A stretch of 17,317 bases of DNA from Anaerolineales bacterium (GTDB lineage Bacteria; Chloroflexota; Anaerolineae; Anaerolineales; Villigracilaceae), in assembly GCA_029933275.1 (NCBI GenBank), contig JAOZOM010000011.1:1-17317 (forward strand), written 5' to 3'. Within the stretch, counting starts at the first letter, position 1. Every line of letters begins with the position of its first letter. Position numbers and translations under genes: made by a program. Positions 13,665 through 17,317 of this stretch are shown piece by piece. The notes beneath the pieces are model-generated. The model worked only from the letters and a program-made list of their open reading frames with translations, had not been told where the DNA came from and made no database searches.

Positions 13665-15416
13665 ATGGCTTCCATAATCGAAGGTGATTCTGTCCTCTCT
13701 ATTGATGTCGGCTCGGCTACCACGCGCGCCATACTTTTTGACGTGGTAGATGGTCGCTATCGTTTTATTGCCATTGGGCAATCTCTCAGCACCGCACATG
13801 CGCCCTTTAATGACATCTCTGACGGTGTCGGAGAGGCAATTGATCGTTTGGCTGAAATCACCGGTAGAAAATTTATTGATGAGGAACAACATTTAATCTC
13901 CTCCATCCAAGAAGATGGGAGCGGCGTAGATGCAATCACCGCAACAATCTCGGCGGGCGCAACCCTTCGGATTGTAGCCGCAGGGCTACTCTCAGAAGTT
14001 TCTCTCGAAAGCGCAAAAAACTTAGCCGAATCAACCTATGGGCAAGTTGTAGAAAGTATTAGCCTGAACGATCCTCGTAAAGAAGAAGAGCAAATTGATG
14101 CGATTCTCAAAACCAAACCCGACCTGATTATCATCGCAGGCGGCACGGATGAAGGCGCATCCCGCTCTTTGAAAAAAATCATCGAAATAATCGGTTTGGC
14201 TATTTATCTGATGCCCAAAGATGAACGCCCTGCAATCCTCTTTGCGGGAAACCAGCAAATGGCGCAAGAAGTTCACGACACACTTGAGCCACTCAGCAGC
14301 AGCCTGCATATCACCTCCAATATCCGCCCTTCCGTGACCACTGAAGACCTGCGTCCCGCTCGCACAGCTTTAGCAAAAGCCTTCGTAGAGATTCGCAAAA
14401 CACAAATCCCTGGCATTGAAGCCCTCGATATGTGGGCGGGCGGGAGAATGCTCCCCTCCGTTTTTGCTGAGGGGAGAATCATTCATCTTCTCAGCAAACT
14501 CTATGGCGCAGAAAAAGCTCTCCTTTCGGTCAACTTGGGGGCATCTGCCGCCACCCTTTCGGTTGGATTTGGTAGCCACCTTCAAACAAAAGTCTATCCG
14601 CATCTCGGTATGGGCGAAGACATCGCAAAACTCCTCAACTACACCACCCCCGAAAATATCGCTCGTTGGCTTAGCATAGATATTCCCCTGCAGGAGATTA
14701 GCGATTATATCTACACAAAAGCCCTTTATCCCAACAGCATCCCTGCTACTAAAGAAGATTTGCAGATAGAACAAGCGTTGGGACGGGAAGCCCTGCGGAT
14801 TGCAGCGGAAAGCACACAGAAAAAATTACCGGATGATGTCCCCGCTCTTAAGAAAAACTTGTTCCCCTTATTTGAACTTATACTTGCCGGAGGCAGTGTT
14901 ATTTCAAATGCGCCCTCCTTTGGGCAGAGTCTCCTCATTCTGCTGGATGCCCTCCAACCGACAGGAATCTCAACAATTATCCTTGACAAAAATAACCTTC
15001 TCCCCGCCTTAGGCGCAACAGCGGATGTGAACAGTCTCTTGCCTGTCCAAGCCCTCGAAACGGGAGCCTTTATCAATCTCGCCACAGTCGTCTCTCCGGT
15101 CAGTTCGGCGCGATATGGCACGGGAATCCTCAAAGCCACCTTACGCCGAGCGGATGGTTCTGTTAGCACCGAAGAGCTGAAGCAGGGGGGCTTCAAACTC
15201 TTCCCCCTCAGAATGGGCGAAACAGCCGACTTGAATTTGCAACCCTTACACCGTGCGGATATTGGTCGCGGGGCTGGGAAAAAAGTCACCACAAAAGTAG
15301 GTGGTAGCGCATTAGGCATCGTCCTCGATGGACGCGGTCGCCCCCTCGATTTAACATCTGATGATGTTCGGCGCCGTGAACTGATCAAAAAATGGCTCTG
15401 GACATTGGGAGGTTAG
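13665..15416 (+). CDS. MutL/GlmL-family ASKHA ATPase-like protein
   Basis: A 583-aa cytoplasmic protein of the glutamate mutase L family, named for a gene between the mutase subunits in clostridia and not the DNA-repair MutL. The actin/Hsp70 fold is visible. Phosphate-1 motif is SIDVGSATTRAILFD with D14; GGTDEGASRS (around 160) is a further glycine turn. Phosphate-2 is SVNLGASAATLSVG, where N290 stands in place of the usual Asp. The adenosine motif is LILAGGSVISNA (405-416). The GRPLDLTSDD segment closes the C-terminal half. Length is close to that of family members. No mutase subunit, B12 gene or methylaspartase is nearby, so a role in glutamate fermentation is unlikely here. Its neighbours are membrane proteins, which suggests an ATP-dependent regulatory or assembly part of a membrane complex. 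The stop is TAG. Confidence 0.85.
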   Translation: MASIIEGDSVLSIDVGSATTRAILFDVVDGRYRFIAIGQSLSTAHAPFNDISDGVGEAIDRLAEITGRKFIDEEQHLISSIQEDGSGVDAITATISAGATLRIVAAGLLSEVSLESAKNLAESTYGQVVESISLNDPRKEEEQIDAILKTKPDLIIIAGGTDEGASRSLKKIIEIIGLAIYLMPKDERPAILFAGNQQMAQEVHDTLEPLSSSLHITSNIRPSVTTEDLRPARTALAKAFVEIRKTQIPGIEALDMWAGGRMLPSVFAEGRIIHLLSKLYGAEKALLSVNLGASAATLSVGFGSHLQTKVYPHLGMGEDIAKLLNYTTPENIARWLSIDIPLQEISDYIYTKALYPNSIPATKEDLQIEQALGREALRIAAESTQKKLPDDVPALKKNLFPLFELILAGGSVISNAPSFGQSLLILLDALQPTGISTIILDKNNLLPALGATADVNSLLPVQALETGAFINLATVVSPVSSARYGTGILKATLRRADGSVSTEELKQGGFKLFPLRMGETADLNLQPLHRADIGRGAGKKVTTKVGGSALGIVLDGRGRPLDLTSDDVRRRELIKKWLWTLGG

Positions 15417-15420
15417 ACTA

Positions 15421-16482
15421 ATGCTTGCACCTGTATCTCATAACCTTGCGCTAACAACCATCGTTCGCAAAAGAGTTTTGCCTGTTCATGGCGAAGTAAT
15501 TCTTCGATTAAATCAACGCGTTCTGGCGAATAGCGTCATCGCAGAAGCGGAATATTCTCATAAACATCATCTTATTGATGTGGCGCGCATCTTGAGCATC
15601 AAGCCCAAAGCCGCCGAAAAGAAAATTGGTGATATTCGCGTAGGACAGCATCTCGCCGCCGGAACGATAGTCGCCAGCGGGAGCGGATTAATTCCTAACG
15701 ACATAAAAGTCCAACAAAGTGGGCGTGTAGTTGCACTCGGTGGTGGGCAGATTCTATTGGATACTTCCGAAAAAGAACTCTCCCTAAAAGCAGGGATTTC
15801 CGGCGAAGTGATTGAAATCATTCCTAATCGTGGGGTTGTGATTCAAGAGGTTGGAGCGTTGATTCAAGGCATTTGGGGGAACGGACGCGTCAACAGCGGA
15901 TCACTCCATATTCTCGCCGAGAATCCTGCTCATATATTGGAAGCAAGCCAACTTGACATCAGTTTGCGGAGCTTTGTTATTTTAGCGGGAAGCTGTCAGG
16001 ATGCAGAAAGTCTTAAATCAGCGGCAGATATTACGGCGCGCGGATTAATCCTCTCCAGCTTGCATCCCTCTTTGCTTGGATTGGCGCGCAAGATGCCTTA
16101 TCCCATCATCGTAACAGATGCAATCGGCAAACAGGCGATGAATAAAACCGCGTATAAAATTATCAGTACAAATAATCAGCGCGAAAATGTAACCGTGAAC
16201 GCTACTGCTTATCATCGTTATAAAGGGATTCGCCCCGAGGTGATTATTCCGCTTCCGCATAGCGATTTGCCGCCCATCCCGCGTGAAGTGGAAACCTTTG
16301 CCCCAGGTCAAAATGTGCGTTTACGCCGCGCTCCGCACGCCGGAGCAATGGGAACGCTGGTAGAATTACCAACAGGACGAAAGACTTTGCCAAACGGTTT
16401 ACGCGTTTTAGCAGGTGAAGTAAAATTGAAAAATGGGGAACGGGTCACTGTTCCTCTGGTAAACTTAGAGGTACTTGGATAA
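15421..16482 (+). CDS. Beta-rich protein with C-terminal KOW-like module
   Basis: A 353-aa soluble hypothetical protein. The middle (about 75-160) is rich in Gly and Val, with RVGQHLAAGTIVASG, SGRVVALGGGQILLD and SGEVIEIIPNRGVVIQEVGALIQGIWG, a pattern typical of barrel-sandwich hybrid domains such as those in RnfC or biotinyl carriers. No biotin or lipoyl lysine motif is obvious. The last 60 residues (PGQNVRLRRAPHAGAMGTLVEL to VTVPLVNLEVLG) look like a KOW module, a small beta-barrel that binds RNA or protein. SD GGGAGGT (15407-15413) lies eight bases before the ATG, four bases after the MutL stop, so it is in the same operon. The family is unknown to me; a partner of the MutL-like protein is inferred. 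Confidence 0.75.
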   Translation: MLAPVSHNLALTTIVRKRVLPVHGEVILRLNQRVLANSVIAEAEYSHKHHLIDVARILSIKPKAAEKKIGDIRVGQHLAAGTIVASGSGLIPNDIKVQQSGRVVALGGGQILLDTSEKELSLKAGISGEVIEIIPNRGVVIQEVGALIQGIWGNGRVNSGSLHILAENPAHILEASQLDISLRSFVILAGSCQDAESLKSAADITARGLILSSLHPSLLGLARKMPYPIIVTDAIGKQAMNKTAYKIISTNNQRENVTVNATAYHRYKGIRPEVIIPLPHSDLPPIPREVETFAPGQNVRLRRAPHAGAMGTLVELPTGRKTLPNGLRVLAGEVKLKNGERVTVPLVNLEVLG

Positions 16483-16623
16483 ATTTTTATCTAAGCAATT
16501 ATCTAAAAATAAGTTACTGAATGTCCACTACAAAGTCACAAAGGACACGAAGAAATTCTTTGTGGTGTGTTTTTCGGGAAATTGTTTTTAGACGCTCACT
16601 AAGAAGGAAAGAGGAGAAATGCT
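16483..16623. other. Intergenic region with short repeats
   Basis: The 141-bp gap has a direct repeat TTATCTAA (16487-16494 and 16499-16506) and an imperfect A/T-rich inverted repeat at 16475-16494 that is too weak to call a terminator. The hairpin mini-repeat at 16526-16567 follows. GAGGAG at 16611-16616 is the ribosome binding site of the next gene. No convincing promoter was found. Confidence 0.5.
16526..16567. repeat. Hairpin mini-repeat, CACTACAAAG / CTTTGTGGTG
   Basis: Arms at 16526-16535 and 16558-16567 pair at nine of ten positions. An alternative perfect 7-bp pairing is CACAAAG (16537-16543) with CTTTGTG (16558-16564). The interior reads CACAAAGGACACGAAG. Strings of this kind are, from memory, a widespread dispersed noncoding repeat in several bacterial phyla. 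It may act as an RNA hairpin between the operon and the last gene. Confidence 0.55.
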
Positions 16624-17196
16624 ATGGCTATGTTTGATGATTTTGAAGATAATGACCCAACCTTCCCTGAAGATGATGAAGACGCACTGCCGGAAGAATC
16701 GAGCAATAGAACATTTATTATCGCCGCAAGTGTTCTTGGTGGGATTATCCTGCTTGCTTTAATTTGTGTTGCTGCTTATGCGTTGATTTATATCCCCAAG
16801 CAGAAAAATGCAGCAGCAGAGGCAAGTAATGTAGCTGTGGCACAGGAAACGGATGTTGCTAAAATGCTCACCGAAGCCGCTGTCTCTACTGCCATGGCTC
16901 AGACTCCTTTAGCTAGCCCAAGCGCTATTTTCTCTCCAACTGCAAGCTCGACTCCCGTTGTGGCTGTAGCGACAGATACCCCCACCGCAACTCCAAATAC
17001 CGCCGCTACCGGCACGATAGCTGCCGCACTCACCGAAGCCTCTGGTGCCGTTTTAACCATTGTTCCGACTTCCTCGGCGCTCCCCAATGGCGGCTTTGCG
17101 GATGATGTTGGCATCCCCGGTTTAGTTGCGATGATGCTGGTGCTGATCGCTGTGATTTTCTTCGCTCGCAAATTGCGAAACGCTGAGACGGCATAA
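16624..17196 (+). CDS. Two-membrane-segment S/T/P-rich protein with LPNGG sorting-like tail
   Basis: A 190-aa protein. The first 30 residues are strongly acidic (FDDFEDNDPTFPEDDEDALPEE in two blocks). Membrane segment 1 is about 31-56. The following region (57-150) is Ala/Thr/Ser/Pro-rich and probably outside the membrane. The C-terminus has LPNGG (about 154-158), then FADDVGIPGL, membrane segment 2 (about 164-181) and the basic tail ARKLRNAETA. This is the order of a sortase-type sorting signal, with LPNGG in place of LPxTG. No sortase is in the window. I recall Chloroflexota proteins ending in LPxTGFADxVGLPGL plus a membrane helix, which is unverified. The ATG at 16624 follows GAGGAG by seven bases. 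It may share the operon because a terminator is found only after it. Confidence 0.7.
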   Translation: MAMFDDFEDNDPTFPEDDEDALPEESSNRTFIIAASVLGGIILLALICVAAYALIYIPKQKNAAAEASNVAVAQETDVAKMLTEAAVSTAMAQTPLASPSAIFSPTASSTPVVAVATDTPTATPNTAATGTIAAALTEASGAVLTIVPTSSALPNGGFADDVGIPGLVAMMLVLIAVIFFARKLRNAETA

Positions 17197-17214
17197 AATT
17201 TGATAGTAAAAAGC

Positions 17215-17246
17215 AAAAGTCCCTAACCTAAAGTTAGGGACTTTTT
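17215..17246 (+). terminator. Factor-independent terminator
   Basis: A perfect 13-bp stem (17215-17227 with 17233-17245, core GTCCCTAAC/GTTAGGGAC) with a five-base CTAAA loop is followed by a T run at 17242-17246. It lies 18 bases after the last stop codon and should end transcription of the 16624 gene, and of the operon if that is read through. The A run before the stem also allows function on the minus strand. Confidence 0.92.
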
Positions 17247-17252
17247 GATTTA

Positions 17253-17288
17253 AAGCGTATTGCGTAACGCGTAATGAAAGACATTACG
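17253..17288. repeat. Heptameric GCGTA repeat with terminal hairpin
   Basis: AAGCGTA, TTGCGTA and ACGCGTA (17253-17273) repeat in a 7-base register. CGTAATG (17270-17276) and CATTACG (17282-17288) form a 7-bp stem with a five-base loop. The site is noncoding, after the terminator. It is related to 4832-4852 and 8258-8272. Confidence 0.6.
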
Positions 17289-17317
17289 AAACACATCAAG
17301 GCACCAAATAAATCGTC

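Noticed and set aside
14726..15388. A 220-codon open frame on the minus strand
   Set aside because: It is opposite the MutL-like gene and is rich in Arg, Ser and Pro without family motifs; the plus frame has the ASKHA adenosine motif here.
13665..15416. DNA mismatch repair protein MutL
   Set aside because: The protein has the ASKHA actin-like motifs of glutamate mutase L and not the GHKL ATPase motifs of mismatch repair MutL.
16475..16494. Inverted repeat after the KOW-like gene as a terminator
   Set aside because: The stem is A/T-rich with a mismatch and a two-base loop and lacks a following T run, so it is too weak to call.

Overview
The window reads as a dense bacterial chromosome segment, most likely from Chloroflexota, class Anaerolineae or a relative. 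That placement is an inference from gene content: a MutL-type ATPase (glutamate mutase L family) in a membrane-protein operon, Ser/Thr/Pro-rich lipoproteins, a protein with many PDW repeats, and a C-terminal sorting-like tail (LPNGG...GIPGL plus a membrane segment). No rRNA, tRNA, CRISPR array, transposase or phage gene was seen. One strong factor-independent terminator ends the last transcription unit.

Left part (1-7088, all plus strand): the 3' part of a type III pantothenate kinase gene (coaX); a GT-C (family 39-like) membrane glycosyltransferase; a small SAM methyltransferase; then a well-formed sigma70-type promoter whose -10 abuts a perfect 8-1-8 Fur-box-like palindrome. That promoter leads into a Fur-family metalloregulator gene, which overlaps the first of two tandem M1-family metallopeptidase lipoproteins. 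An assimilatory APS reductase (cysH type, with the Fe-S cysteine pairs) follows. A single minus-strand gene, an acyltransferase-3 membrane enzyme (7121-8191), converges on it.

Right part (8363-17246, plus strand): a promoter region with two candidate promoters opens a tight operon. Its genes are a 77-aa hypothetical; a DUF6754-like protein with two membrane segments; a polytopic membrane protein; a 985-aa zinc-ribbon protein with 17 PDW-type motifs, two membrane segments and an extracytoplasmic domain; another polytopic membrane protein; a MutL-family ASKHA ATPase-like protein; and a beta-rich protein ending in a KOW-like module. After a 141-bp gap holding a hairpin-forming mini-repeat comes a two-membrane-segment S/T/P-rich protein with the sorting-like tail, then the terminator at 17215-17246. 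No glutamate mutase subunit or B12 gene is near the mutL homolog. The set therefore looks like a membrane-anchored system in which a nucleotide-binding ASKHA protein works with membrane partners. It is the best candidate here for an undescribed system.

Short repeats recur at several places: a heptameric xxGCGTA-type repeat at three loci, a CACAAAG/CTTTGTG hairpin repeat, and a GATTxACAC-type repeat. Two of them sit exactly where the two M1 lipoprotein genes begin and form part of their signal-peptide coding sequence.
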